Shown here one piece after another: positions 50,942 to 63,603 of a stretch of DNA of 64,000 nt (positions within the stretch are counted from its first letter, which is position 1; every line of letters starts with the position of its first letter). Source of the DNA: Loxodes magnus (Eukaryota > Ciliophora > Karyorelictea > Loxodida > Loxodidae); assembly GCA_946699065.1 (NCBI GenBank), contig CAMPDV010000294.1:1-64000 (forward strand), in the 5' to 3' direction. The notes beneath the pieces are model-generated. The model was not told the origin of the DNA. It worked only from the letters and a program-made list of their open reading frames with translations, and did no database searches. Both the position numbers and the translations under genes were made by a program.

Positions 50942-53900
50942 TCATTTTTGATAAAAATGTTACAGTTTTTTCTCCTTGCTTATATTTTCTTAGCAAATAG
51001 ATAATTTGTTACTTGACTTCGAACGTGGATTTTATTCTTCACTTTTGTAGTTTTAAACTTCATGACTAGTCATTACATCTTCTTATCATACTCCTTCACA
51101 AAAATCTCCATTTGAGTATTAAAAATATCCTTTACCATGCTTTTTGTCATTCACTCATTATCCTTCATACTTTTCGTTGTTTAAGCAAAAATAAATGCCA
51201 ATACCATTCTTCTACCCTTAATACCAATCTCCTTAATATTTTTCTCCATTTAATAAATATAATTCTCCCTTTCCCTACTGCTTATCCTCTACCCAATATC
51301 CTTCGTATTTATTCCCATTTTTCCAGTTATAAATTCCATATCCATGTCTTAATCCATTTTTCCATTCTCCATTATACTCTTCTCCATTCTAATAATATTA
51401 TTTTCCTTAGCCTTTTTTCATATTTTTTTTCCATTAACCTTCATATCAATCTTCATTAGAATACTTATAAACACCTTTTCCATGTTTGAATCCATCTTTC
51501 CATTCTCCTTAGTAAAAATCTCCGTTCACATAGTAAAATTATCCTATTCCTTCTTTTTTATTATTTCTCCAGTTTCCTTCATATTTACCTTTATTTTACT
51601 TATAAAAACTACCTATTCCTTATTTTTATCCTTAAAATAAATCTCCTTAATATCAATCTCCATTTTAGTACTACATCTTACCCTTTCCTTAAAGTTAATT
51701 TTCTGTTCACTAACCTTTGTATATACTTCCATTACTAAAATTTTAAAATCCTTTTCCATGCCTTTTATCATCAAATCAATCTCCTGAATAAGCATCACCA
51801 TTTTTATAAATTTGATTTCCTTTTCCTTGTCTTTTATCATTTTGTCATTGTCCTTAGTATTCTTCATCATTCTTAAAATTAAATTTCCCATAATCCGATT
51901 TTTAATCATTTAATCAATTTCCTTCATAATAATCTCCATTCGTGTATCTTTATTTTCCCTATCCTTATTTTTTATCTTTATCCCATTATCCTTCATAACT
52001 ATTCCCCAATCACTGAAATTATCCGTATCCTTATCTTAAATTTTCTTTTCAATATCCATCATATATATCTCCATTAACATATCATAATTTACCTTTACCA
52101 TGCTTTTTGTTTTTTTCCATTTATCCTTAATATTTTCCTTAGTTAGAATAAAAAGTTACTATACCATATTTTTCGTTTTCCTTTCAATTTCCCTCATATC
52201 AATCACCGTTGGAATAAAATAATTTTCCTTGTCCATCTCTCTCTCCTTTTTTTCAATAGCCTTCATATTTATTTCCATTACTATAATATTAAATGCCAAA
52301 TCCATGCTCTTTTCCCTCAAAAAATTCTCCTTCATACTTATTTCCTTTTGAATAACTTAAAATTCCTTTGCCTTGTGGCAAATTAAATTCTCATTATCCT
52401 GAATATGTATTTCCATTCTTATATTTATAAGTTCCTATCCCATATAATTAATCATTCATTCATTCTCCTTCATATATATCTCCATTGTTATAAACACTAA
52501 TTCCTTTTCCTTATCTTTTATTCTCGTAGAATGATCCTTCATATCTATCCCCATTTCTAAATAAATAGCATCCATATCCTTATTTTTACGAATTTATTCA
52601 TTCTCCTTCATAAATTCCTTTCTCTTTGTAATAAGCTATTCCAAGTCCCTGTATTACTCCATTTAGATATTATCCTATGAATATATTTTCACTCTAAAAT
52701 TTACAAAACCCTCAGCCATTCTACGAACCTCTTAAAAATTAACCAAAATAGATTTCTTTTTTTGGAAGATTGGACTTTCCTATTCCTTATTGAGTATCTT
52801 CTTCAAAACTCCCCTTATAGTTTTTTCCATTTTTAAATTTTCATTAACCATATCCATGTTTTCAACTATTTAATCATTCTCCTTTGTATATACTTCAAAT
52901 CTTTTTTTAGTCACTTTCTTAATTTTTTGAAAGTATTTCATCTAACTTCACTTTTCATTTTTCTTTAATTTATATTAGTAACTAGTTTATTTCATAAGAG
53001 TTCCCATTTTAAGTTTTTTTCGCGTAGAAATAAGTTCCATATCCTCATAGTTTATTTTCAATTCACTATCCTTCATATTTATCTCCATTCTTGAATCTAT
53101 AAGTACCATTTCCGCATATTTAACTATTAAAAACATCTCCTTCATATTTATCACCATTTTTATATTATATTATACCGTTTCCATATTATTTATCTCCTAA
53201 AAATTACCCTTTATGTATGTCTCCATTTTTAAACTTATAAACTCCAAATCTGAATTTCTAGTTTTCTAGCTGTTAGCCTTCATAGGAATCTTCATTTTTA
53301 TGATGTGGACTTGTCTTCACCACATCCGTTTAGTCTCGCTTCATTCTTTAACTGATTATTTTATCTGAGTTATTTTTGAGTGTGTATGTCAGTAAGTCAT
53401 ATGAAGTTAAGACTTAGTTAAAGAAGAGAATCTATTATTTCTAGATCTTAATAATGTCATGGATTTATCTCCTCAGATTTAAGTATATTTCTTTAACTTC
53501 TTTCTAGCTTTAAATGCTTTATTATTGTTTTTACATGTTTTCTTATGTAAAGCATGCTATTTGCCTTATCTTTTTTACTTTATCGAATAAAAAAAGGTTT
53601 AGCTTCTGACATACTATGTACTTAATTTTCTGTTCCTAAGTTTAAAAGCAAGTTTTATTCTCTATCTTACAACTATTTCAAAATCCTATTCACTTGATAT
53701 CTTCCTCTATATCTTTAACTAGAATTTTTATATAGTCTTACAAGTCTAGCTCATAGATATTATTCTGTCCTTCAAATTATGATAAGTCGCTTATTTCTGA
53801 GATTCTGAATTACGTTCTGAAGTTTATTAAGAATTCAGATATTTTATTGTTTCAGTGCTTTAATATCTCTATTTAGTCTTGGTTATCATAATCCAGTATT

Positions 53901-56900
53901 TCTTGAAATACCATTTTATCATAGGTAAACTCTATGAATCCTGTGCTATATAATTCTAGATCTATAATAAGCCCATTTCCATGCTTTTTACCATGTTTGA
54001 AAAATCCACAATAGAACCATTTGTTTTGGCTATCGTATATTTATCCAAACCCATGAGGATTTCTTTATTCATTGACTTATCCTTCAAACTCCAAGCAGTC
54101 AATATTTTTATAAACTTGATGTATTTACTCCTTATTGATAGTCATCTAAGTTAATGCTGCTTCTTACATCTGTGATATAATTGTGCTTATAAGAGAGTTT
54201 TATATTTATATACTAGGAAATCAATTTGCAGTACTTAAATATTAGCTAATTTCATCAGTTTCATATCCCTTTATAACTTATGACTTTACCTATTTGGCTA
54301 GATTATGCACTACTTTCTCTATAGTTTATTTCAAGAGGTTAACTATTATACCATTTCCATGCTTTAGTCCATTTTTAAATTCTCCTTCATAATAGATCTC
54401 TTCATTCAGCATTCTTCCCATTCCTTCAGGTTAATAGAATTCGTTTATTTATCCTACATAAGTTTAATTATGAAATGATACTTGATCTGAAATATAGTAC
54501 TTAGAATACTATTTGGTGTATAGATCTTGCTATATTAGCTTGATCAAATAAAACCTTTATGACTACTTTTGCTATACTTCTTTAAGTTTTAAAAAAGGAA
54601 TCCTTTCCTTCTTCCTGAGCTCTTTTAAGTAGTTTAAATTATGCTAGTTCTTTAGATCTCATTGGCTATTAGCATACTATTAACATGGTTGCATTACTTC
54701 TCTTTAAGAGTTTTAGTTACTAGTTTCTTGGCCTTAATACTCTAAACCACTAGAACTCTATTAGAAATATACTTCGTTAAGTTTATCTAAACTCTCTTAG
54801 TCAACTTAGTACTGATTATAATTCTCTTCTTGAAGTTTTTGAAAAGTTGACTAGTTGGATTAAATTCTACTAACCGTGAAGTTACTATCTTAGACTTAGT
54901 AAACCTAAAAGCTTCTTCGAACTTCTTTTCGTTTCAATTCTTTAAAATCAAATCTCTAGTGTTCCTCTCATTGAAGTAAATTAAGCAAGAGTACCTATAA
55001 ATCTTCATAATTCTAATCCTATTGATAATGTCAAAGTATTTTGTCAATTAAACTTCTTAATTCTTCCTCGTTCCTTTTTATTTAGTTTAGCTAGAGTCGA
55101 AAGCAATCTTTAAGCGAAGCTATTTCTAATAAAGTAATACCTAACGAAAAAACGTCAGATTTAAAAAGGTTTATTTACTGCTTCAATACTATTTATGGAG
55201 ACTGGTACTGATCATATTATTTTATTGTATCTTGATATCTTATAGATAGCAAAGGATTTGCCTGATCAAAATGTCCTAGTTTATATGTTTGCTTTTACTG
55301 AACTTAGTTAAATTACTACTTTTCTATCCAAATATTTTTAGGCTTTATGCCTTAATGGTATATCCCTATTTCTTGAAGGAAAGCAAGAGCTTCCACCATT
55401 TAATTAAAAACATCGAATATTTCTTTAACCTTAAAAGGTTATTTTTTCTATATAGCTTGCTATAAGTTTCCTGATTCACAATATTGCATTTCCATCCAGT
55501 AAGTATGAGTAAGCTAATTAAAGGAATAGTTATAGATTTGGATGCAGTGCTTTTCATATCTCTCTTTATTAGCTTATAGTTTATGGATAACTTATTCTAG
55601 CTATTTAGTCTAATCTCCATTTTTTAGGATTTTTATAGCTCTTAATTAACCGTTACAATTCTTTGCTTATAGTAATATCGCTTTATCATGGTTGTAAATA
55701 GCTTTAATTAAGGTGTATCCTGGAAAAGTTGTTTGATAGTTGCTTGTAATTGTACCATTCAGATTCAAAGAGTTAAAATATACTTGAGGATCTATTTTTA
55801 AGTAATGCTCTATAAACTTGCTTTCATAGAAATAATTTTTAGGCTTATCGTAGAATGATATGACTATATTATCTCACTATAGCTAGTTAAGTAGATCGAA
55901 TAAAATTGAAGGATTGTTTTGTCCTAAGTAATAAGGACATTGAATGATCCTCCTTTATTAGTCTAGAATTATCCAGTAAAGAAACTTTTCTTTGTTTATG
56001 AAGAACAAAAATTGAGGATTAGCCGTGTGATAATCCTCTAGACATGCTTCTATTAGCTTATAAAACTCTTCCATTTAACCTTGTTCAAGTAATTCTAACA
56101 CTTGATGTTTATCAATTTTCACTTAGTTCTAGTCAATTTAATTTATTACTTACATCAGTGTTGTGAAGTTCTTTAGATTTTAAAAAATTTTGATTCAAAT
56201 CAATTCTAAAACTCCCTATTATTGAAGCTACTAAACAAACTATTTTACTTAGCTTTCACTTTTGATATTTTCCCTACAGTACCTAACAATTTATTAGTTA
56301 GGATATTTAGTAAAATGACGCCAATCATTTTCCTATTCTACTTCTTCAAATACTATAAAACTTAAATAATCTTAATTTCTAGGTTTAAAAAGCTGAGAAA
56401 TAAATAAAGCAACTACGTTGTTATTAATTTAATGCACTTTCAAATCTTTAATTTCATTTTCTTAAAATTAGTTCCTCTAACTTTCTACTTCATTTTAGAT
56501 TATTCAATTTCATACTTACTAGATCTTTAATATATACTAAGCCCAACTTTCGTTACCTGATACTCTTCCAAAAGTTTGCTTTAAGAATTTATTTATTTTC
56601 CTATGGATAAAATAAAACTCTTAAGTAAGCTATGGTTATTACTCTTTTAACTGCTTATTCTTTCCTTATGCAGATAGATTATCTATGATAGTGCTAAATA
56701 TGATATTATATAAGCTACTAGTGCTATCATTTGCGTATTTTTATATTGCCTAGTTTATTGATTCTTGAACAATACCTTCGTTTTGCATATGCACTTTCAG
56801 TCTTTCTACCAATACTTCTTTCTAAGTTTATACTCATTCATCTTCAGAGTAAATTTCTATTCTCTACTAGTCTTCATTATGGTATCAATTTTTCTACACA

Positions 56901-59032
56901 GAGTTGCATATTTGTTAGCATTGAAGCAAGAGAACTTTATTTTATATCTAGTCTTATCAAATTTCTTTACTTTCTATAAGCTTGCCTCTCAAGTATTCAG
57001 GATACTCTATCTATTCAACATTCATATCTTCTTAACTAGACATGTAAGCATAAAGCAACTTAGCATCCTATCCATATAACTATAAATAGTTCATATCATT
57101 TTAAACTATTATCCTATCCACTCTTTCTATCCTAAAGTTAGTCTATACTTTATCAAGTTTCTCTTATAGTTTATACCTTCGATGGTTGCTATCTTTACTA
57201 AAAGATATTACAAGAAACCCCCAAAGCTATATCTCTAAGATACTTTACTAGTTTTAAAAAATTAAGACATTATGTCATATATTATCTCCTTAAGTCTCTA
57301 AGTCTTAGTCTTCTAAATGCTACTCCAAGTTTTAGACTTAGTTGTTTTCTAGTTGAAGTATTATTAGTTCCGTATCTTAATCTTATGCTATTTAGTATCT
57401 TTATAAAACTTATAGAGCTGTTATGAAATTAATCCCTATCCAGTCTTAGATTATCCAAGCGTATAAAATCTTCGTAAGTTCTATCCCATCCCTTAGAAAC
57501 GCTATGAGTTATAATTTCTGCTATTCATCTTAGCAGATTTACGATAGCTTTATTACTACTTGCTACCTCTATATTTTAATGAATTCTTAGCAGTTTTCAC
57601 AATTAGCTTCGTTATGCTTATTCAATACATAAACTGAGTATTATTATCTAGTAGTGCTATCTTATTACTCCAAATACTCTAAAACTACGTTATTTTTGTC
57701 TCTATTGATATCTATTTACAATAGCTACTCATAGCTAAATAGTCATTTGTTGAAGCAATCATAAAGCTTTTCTATTATTTGATAGCTTGATAATTTCTCT
57801 TCTAATGCCCCTCTATAGTCATTCACTTTAGGCTAAGCTTACTTAATTTATTGTTCTCTATAAAATAAATTAAGTTCCTAGGCTTTATCCTAGCAGCATA
57901 GTTTAACCATTAACTTACTTTGAGTTTAGATTGAAATTTCCTTTATTTCTAGATCAGTCTCTTACAGCTCTTCCTTTCTTTCTAGTTTGATAAGCTTTAA
58001 AAAATTGTTCTTCTCCTTGCTGAAGAAGGACTCAATATCTAGCTTATTGAAAGAGATTTAGAATAAGACTTATTTATTTCCATATAGAAAGGCAATTTAT
58101 CTATCTTCTCTCCTTGATAATAAACTAACCAACTAACTCTAGATTTAGTCCAGCTACTCTGAATCCTTTTACTAAAGCATCTATTTAACCTACCTATAGT
58201 CAAAACTTTCCTTCTAGTCAATCTTTCCTCACTAATCTAAAACTTACTTCCACTCCATGCCAACCTACTCCTGAAGCACCAGCGAATACAAGATTTGAAC
58301 TAACCCGAATTTTTACTTAAGCATACAAACTAACTCTTTTTAAAGCTCTTAAGAAGTCTTCACTTGTTATCATTTCTATATTACTAGTTCTCAGTTTAAT
58401 TAAACAAAGTTCAATTTATTATTTGACTAAATTTAATTTTAAGTTTATAAAATAAAAACCTTGAGTCTATTATTATTTATCAGAATTCTATTTTCTACTC
58501 TTTTGCTTTCTAATAAATTCTTATCTATATTCAACTGCCTTTCTCTTATACTCTCTTCATTGCTTTGAGTGTTGAGGGCTTAAATGTATTCTATTTGTTT
58601 GCTTTTTTTTAATTAATTTTCGTTTGTTTCTAGGTTTGTAGTAGTGAACGTTTAGTCTTCAACAGAGTAGATTGGAGAGTTTTAGGTGTATTGCTAGAAA
58701 GATTGTTGATCTACTTCTAATCCTTCATCGATAGGTTAATTGCCAGAGTTTTATTCCTTTAAATCCCTATAACCGTTTGAGTTTCTCATCTAGCTGATTT
58801 CCTAAGAAAGTATTAATTTTGAGTACTAAAGCTATTTACTCTCTAAATAGCTAACTACTATCCTTTCACCAAAAAGCTTATCAGTCATATACCCTTCTCC
58901 TATCAAAAGATCTAGCACCTAATATTCCTTTCTCTTTTGACTGCCTTCATTTTCTTCCAGTCTTAAAGTCTAAGATTCTTATTACTTAGTTATTTAAACT
59001 AGCCTTTTTATGAAGCTATCACTTTGATCCAT
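50942..59032 (-). CDS. Giant coiled-coil/pseudokinase/MORN-repeat protein (2,696 residues)
   Basis: A single frame runs from ATG at 59030-59032 ([20 protein letters not shown]) to a TGA at 50942-50944 with no frame change, if TAA/TAG are Gln and internal TGA are Trp. Residues 1 to about 1090 are hydrophilic, Gln/Glu-rich and coiled-coil-like. Residues about 1100-1390 are a protein-kinase fold: AIKIL with the beta-3 Lys, then [11 protein letters not shown] (hinge) and YHQGIKPKNI in place of the HRDxKxxN loop. It continues with GHFDQA in place of [16 protein letters not shown] and a C-lobe. Both catalytic Asp are missing, so this is a pseudokinase. After a linker with scattered MORN units, residues about 1900-2650 hold some 30 MORN repeats (YEGxWxxxKxHGKGxY), which bind membranes or act as spacers. 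Likely cytoskeleton- or cortex-associated; inferred. Confidence 0.9.
51080..53310 (-). repeat. Array of about 30 MORN repeats (coding)
   Basis: A period of about 69 nt, visible on the plus strand as recurring CCTTCATA and CTCCATT. Minus-strand units read [19 protein letters not shown] and similar. TGA encodes the conserved Trp in units at 51446-51448 and 51155-51157. Part of the gene at 50942-59032; more scattered units occur up to about 54420. Confidence 0.9.
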
Positions 59033-59507
59033 TTTATAGTAATAAAAATTACCAAAAAGACCATAAATAAAAAACCTAGAGAATGTGAATTAGCATATCT
59101 AGTAACATCCACATAGTACTAAAACTAAGTGTATGCATGTCTATATCTGCTAGGATAAACTAGGTTATTTAATATAGATAGATAACAGTAATAACAGATA
59201 AGAGTAATGTTAATAAAACTAAATCTACTAAATAGCAAGTTAGAGTCTTTTAATAAAGCTTAAGCATCTTACAATCAGCATCTGATATTTACATATAAAA
59301 GCTTATTAAATATTATAGCTTTGCTTCTAATATAGGCTTGTATAATTATATAGCTATCAAATGGTTTAAATAAATTACCTTTAACTAAATTAAAAAGTAA
59401 TAGGAGTATAAATAAATAGACAGTTAAGTAAAATAAGAATAAATGTAAAAGAGACACTCATACTTTAAATTACTTAGATACAAGGGATTAAAAATATATC
59501 ATTACCT
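59033..59507. other. Intergenic region of divergent genes
   Basis: AT-rich; must hold the 5' ends of the minus-strand giant gene and the plus-strand gene that follows. No motif recognised. Confidence 0.4.
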
Positions 59508-60430
59508 TTAGTTAATAGTGTGGAATGGAACTAGATATGTTTGGCCTATCTAAATCATTTAATGTATTAAGTAAGGATAATTTCCTAAAATTATCATACT
59601 AAGCAGATGTTTTATTTATAGGATATTACTAGATAAAATAACTAAGTATCTTTAATTAGGTTCAATTAAGAATCCTATCAAAATTAAGTCTCTATATGAG
59701 TAGATATATCAAAGCGTTCTTAAATTTGATAGACAAACACTATAAGGATGCTACTAAATGTACTAGTAACTTTATTTCTAGGATACTAGAAAAAATGAAT
59801 AAATTTAGAGATTCGAATCTTAAATTAATTAGATATACAAAGGCAAGAACAATGCTAGATAGCAATTTTTTTAATTTTACTTAGAACTGTGAAATATATC
59901 ATTAAACTTAAGCTTGATTCCTTTATGAACTTCTCCCTTATTCAAAGGAAAAGTTTATAGGTTTAAGAAGAGATGAAAAACAATTTTAAAGTAGATAGGA
60001 TAATTCAGCCATTTAACTTAGTGGTATCTACCTGTTTCTTTATAACTTGAACTTGAAATATATTCCATTGGTCAGATATTTTTATTAGATAAAGGCATTT
60101 TTTTATTCTTGAGCTTATCTTCTGAAGGTTGAATGAAATGAGGAGATGAAAAATAAAATGCAGTAACAAACGTAAAAGTCTACACCTTATATTGCTAGCT
60201 GCGTAAATTATCCGCGATTTGTGGAATATAACGAAAGAAAAGCTCTTGATCTTTAATCTCAGATTTAAGAAAAGAGCTAAAATACACCAATATCAAAATG
60301 CTATTTAGATTTTCTCACAAAGCATTATAGAGTATATTTCACAATAAATTCCCTAGCTAGACTAGCAAACAATCATCATTATTATAGTGTTTATTATACA
60401 AAATAGAAAGGTTAAAAAATAACGAAAAGC
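59508..60430 (+). CDS. Unknown protein of about 300 residues
   Basis: One plus-strand frame stays protein-like throughout, from ELDMFGLSKSFNVLSKDNFL through MSRYIKAFLNLIDKHYKDAT (59697), LYELLPYSKEKFIGLRRDEK and TPYIASCVNYPRFVEYNERK to LDFLTKHYRVYFTINSLAR near 60360. TAA/TAG are Gln and TGA is Trp. It is mostly soluble and helical, with an aromatic-rich middle. The start is uncertain; the internal ATG at 59697 is in frame. I do not recognise the family. Divergent from the giant gene. Confidence 0.6.
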
Positions 60431-61084
60431 ATCTTACCAAATAAAATTAATGAAGTACTAATTCCAAGATAAACTAAACATAAAGTGATCTTTAGCAAAA
60501 TTTTATCTTTTAATTAAACTTACTGTTTCATACTTATCTCTAGCCTTCTCCAAAAGTAGAGGATGATTTAATAGTAGATAGAAGATAATTATATAATTAG
60601 CTTTCTCTAATTAATTAAATATAAGCCATTAGTTTTTAAGTTTAACTAATATTTACATTAAATACATAACTAAATATCTATATAAGTAAAAAATTTAAAT
60701 CCTAAAAAAGAGCAAAACGGTCTAAAATATAATTACTTCTATCTTTGATGATTAAGTGCTTTACTATATAATTAAAGTTTAGAGTCTCATTATGCATTTG
60801 CTTTATTTAATTACTTAAGTTATTTTATAAGCTTGCATTGCTAAAAAGAATGATTTACTCTTCTCATTCTATATTATCACTTAAAAGATAAATCTGGTTA
60901 TTCATTCTCACTTACTTACTCTGATTAGTTTTTATCAATAGAATACTTAACTATGCTTAAAGATAAATATAACAAGATTAATTACATATCTCTCTTCTAT
61001 TTTATTATCTTGCATGGTGATTCTTAAGTTATAAGATTAAAGTGCAAAACATAGCTATAAAGCAGCTTTTAGAAAGTATAGATA
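60431..61084. other. AT-rich spacer
   Basis: No recognised gene. Confidence 0.3.
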
Positions 61085-61905
61085 CAAATTTAATTATTAA
61101 TCGTCAAACTAAAAGTAATTTTCATCTATTTACTCTTTTTTTCCTTCTTTGGGGCTTTCTATCTGGTGGATTTAACTTTACAGTATTTTCCTTCTTCATA
61201 TGCATTTAATACTTGTGGGATAATCCCTTTATCAGATCTTTATTTATAGCACTTTTATACAGTCGCTTTGCTATATATCTTAGCCGGTTATATGATTTCT
61301 TAACTTAAGATAAATATTAATTTTATTCCTGATCTTTTAGCTGAGATTTGAGTTATATCTTATTATTTATCTTGTCTAGTTCATGTTTTCATTGTATATA
61401 AAATCCAACTTTTAAATTATAGAAACTTACCTGTGTTCTGATTTCAGATGGTTAAAATTTATAATTCATATTCCTCTTTAGAAATAATCGAGAATTATTG
61501 TGTTAGACTTGAAACGACTCCTCATTACTAAAATCATTCTGATGCTTGTAATTATTTGGATCTTAAGGAAATTAAATATTGCACTCTTAAATCCCTTAGC
61601 CTTAGTTAGGCTTTGTCTCTAATAAATTTCTAGCCAGTGATTTTAAAACTCTTGCTTCTTTTTCCCTATTTTCCTTATATACTTTCTCAGATCTTTTATC
61701 ATTGAAAAGAAACAGTAAACTAAGCAAATAAATGAGATGCTATCTTACACTAGCACTATCACTTTCCCAATTATCTTAGCTCTATCAGAATTTATTGTCT
61801 CTAGATTTCTTGTTATTTGCTACTGTCTTAGGCTAAGAAATAGAAATTAAAAAAATATAGAAAGAACATTCATATCTCTTAGAATATTTAAGCTTTGCTA
61901 ACCAT
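61085..61905 (-). CDS. Lys/Glu/Asn-rich protein with a 22-nt intron, unknown
   Basis: The minus strand reads charged sequence, for example DKRSEKVYKENREKEARVLK and FQPSEIRTQ, up to a canonical donor. A 22-nt segment GTAAG...AAAAG (61409-61430) fits an intron, after which LDFIYNENMNQTR follows. A later piece reads DKGIIPQVLNAYEEGKYCKV and a basic tail in another frame, so another intron or an indel lies between. No domain recognised. Confidence 0.45.
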
Positions 61906-62689
61906 GTGTAACTCGAAAGGCTAACATGCAAGTAAAAAAAAGCTTAAATAGAATCTAAACTTAACATAGAGTCGTTTAGAGTGAAGAGTTATATCTAAGC
62001 CCTTTCAAAAAGTAAGTTAACAAGAGCATTTGGATCAAAAATAAAGGTTAAAACAGCAAAGCCAATTTTTCAGTTTTAAGTTCATCAAATACTTCATTTG
62101 ATATCACAAAAGTAGTATTTCTGGTTCTAGTTCTCAGGGTTTGTTTTATTCTTAATCTTCAAGAGCTTAATAATTACCCAAAACAAGTAAAAGATGACTG
62201 ATATTTGCAAAACCTAAAATTAAGCTTACTAAGCTTAAGCAGGCTGATATTAAGTTTACATAAGTTCATGAGTTTTCTAGGCTAAAATCTTTAGCTTATA
62301 AGCAGGAAAGTAACCTATCTTTAAGCTAAATACGAAATAAAGAGTAAAAACCAATCTGTAATGTAAGTACTTGAGTCTAAAATTACTTAATTTTTTGCTT
62401 TAAGTGTATTTAAATCGAGTTATAATAACAATTCACATTTAATAACTACAAGTATTACAATAAAGTTTGCTGAGATGTTTGGTAAGAAAGAATTTTCTCC
62501 TCATTTACTTATTTCAAATAAGCCATTTTAGAGTGAATTCAAATAAATATCTTGATTTAGTTATTTTGATGGCTCTTTCAACATACTCTGATTCACCTGT
62601 TAGAAGTATGCTAATAATATTGCAGACTTTTTCAACATTTATTAAACTATTTTATAAAAAAATAGTTTGCTAATATGAATGTAAAGATA
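61906..62689 (-). other. Coding-like tail or spacer of the cysteine-rich gene
   Basis: The minus strand at 62380-62690 contains pieces such as ESEYVERAIKITKSRYLFEF and a hydrophobic stretch (FIVILVVIKCELLL), possibly a membrane segment after the cysteine-rich domain. Frames are not secure. Confidence 0.3.
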
Positions 62690-63603
62690 TTTCCAGTTGA
62701 TCCACTCGAAGAAAGAAAAGACTAATTGCTGTCGCTGAACCAACTTCCACATTATAGTAATATCCTACATCCGTGAAGTTTTCTTAATAGCTTCTTTTTC
62801 TGAAGTTGCTATATTAAATATGTTAATAATTCGTTACTTATCCTCAACCTTCTATTGATTATATTATTCTTCTTATGTCTTATTTGAATCGCAACTGATG
62901 CTTTCAGTTAAACTATACAGAAAGAAGTAGGAGAAGCATAAGCTTTCATCTTTAGAACACTCTGAACAATTATCTATTGTTTAGCTGCAAGAACTACAAG
63001 CACCTGACTTTGATTAATCCTATTCTGTCGAAAACCATTGTTCGACACAATTTCCATTAGATAACTTTTAATCTGAGTATAATGTGCATTCAGTTGACTT
63101 TGAGCACTAATGCAATTCGGATTAATTACTGAACAAAAATAGCATTAATTGTTGTTATCTAGGAAAAATCCTCTTTAGCACTCAAAGCATTATTTATTTT
63201 GCTTTTTACACTTATTACAGTTTTAAAGCTACTAGATACAAAGTAGATTAATTTAGTCATAATCATTATCTTGCTCTATATCACCACACTAAATTTTGCA
63301 TGTTCTATTAGAAAGTATAAGAGTCCTATTTTGCAGAAAAAAGCCTTTCTATTTACATTTGAAACAATCTTAGTGTATTTCACTGCATAAAAAGCACTCA
63401 TTTTCTCCTAGTCTGTAGTTAGTAAAGCAATCATCGCATATCACCGTTTCATTAGCCTTATGACATTTCTAACAATTGTCTATCATTAGATTCCAAGACA
63501 GGCAAATATTATCTTTGTCTATGTCTTACTCAAACTATGAGAATTAGTCTTTGAATTTATTTTAAGTAAACTTTTTAGTATAGAACAAAGATATTTTAAA
63601 CAT
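62690..63603 (-). CDS. Cysteine-rich furin/growth-factor-receptor-type surface protein
   Basis: The minus strand reads repeated Cys pairs in the pattern NC.KC......C..C....FL....C, for example NCQKCHKANETVICDDCF, CFLCSEIHQDCFKCKQKGFF and NCNKCKKQNKQCFECQRGFF. A further set follows, with CSSCSQTIDNCSECSKD after one frame break near 63110. This is the furin-like or GFR Cys-rich fold found in large families of ciliate secreted and surface proteins. ATG at 63601-63603 (MFKISLFYTKKF) is in frame but gives no clear signal peptide; upstream sequence with another Cys pair suggests that the gene begins further right, possibly beyond the window. Confidence 0.7.

Noticed and set aside
51112-51459. Plus-strand and off-frame ORFs inside the MORN region
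   Set aside because: Shadows of the MORN-coding frame on the minus strand.
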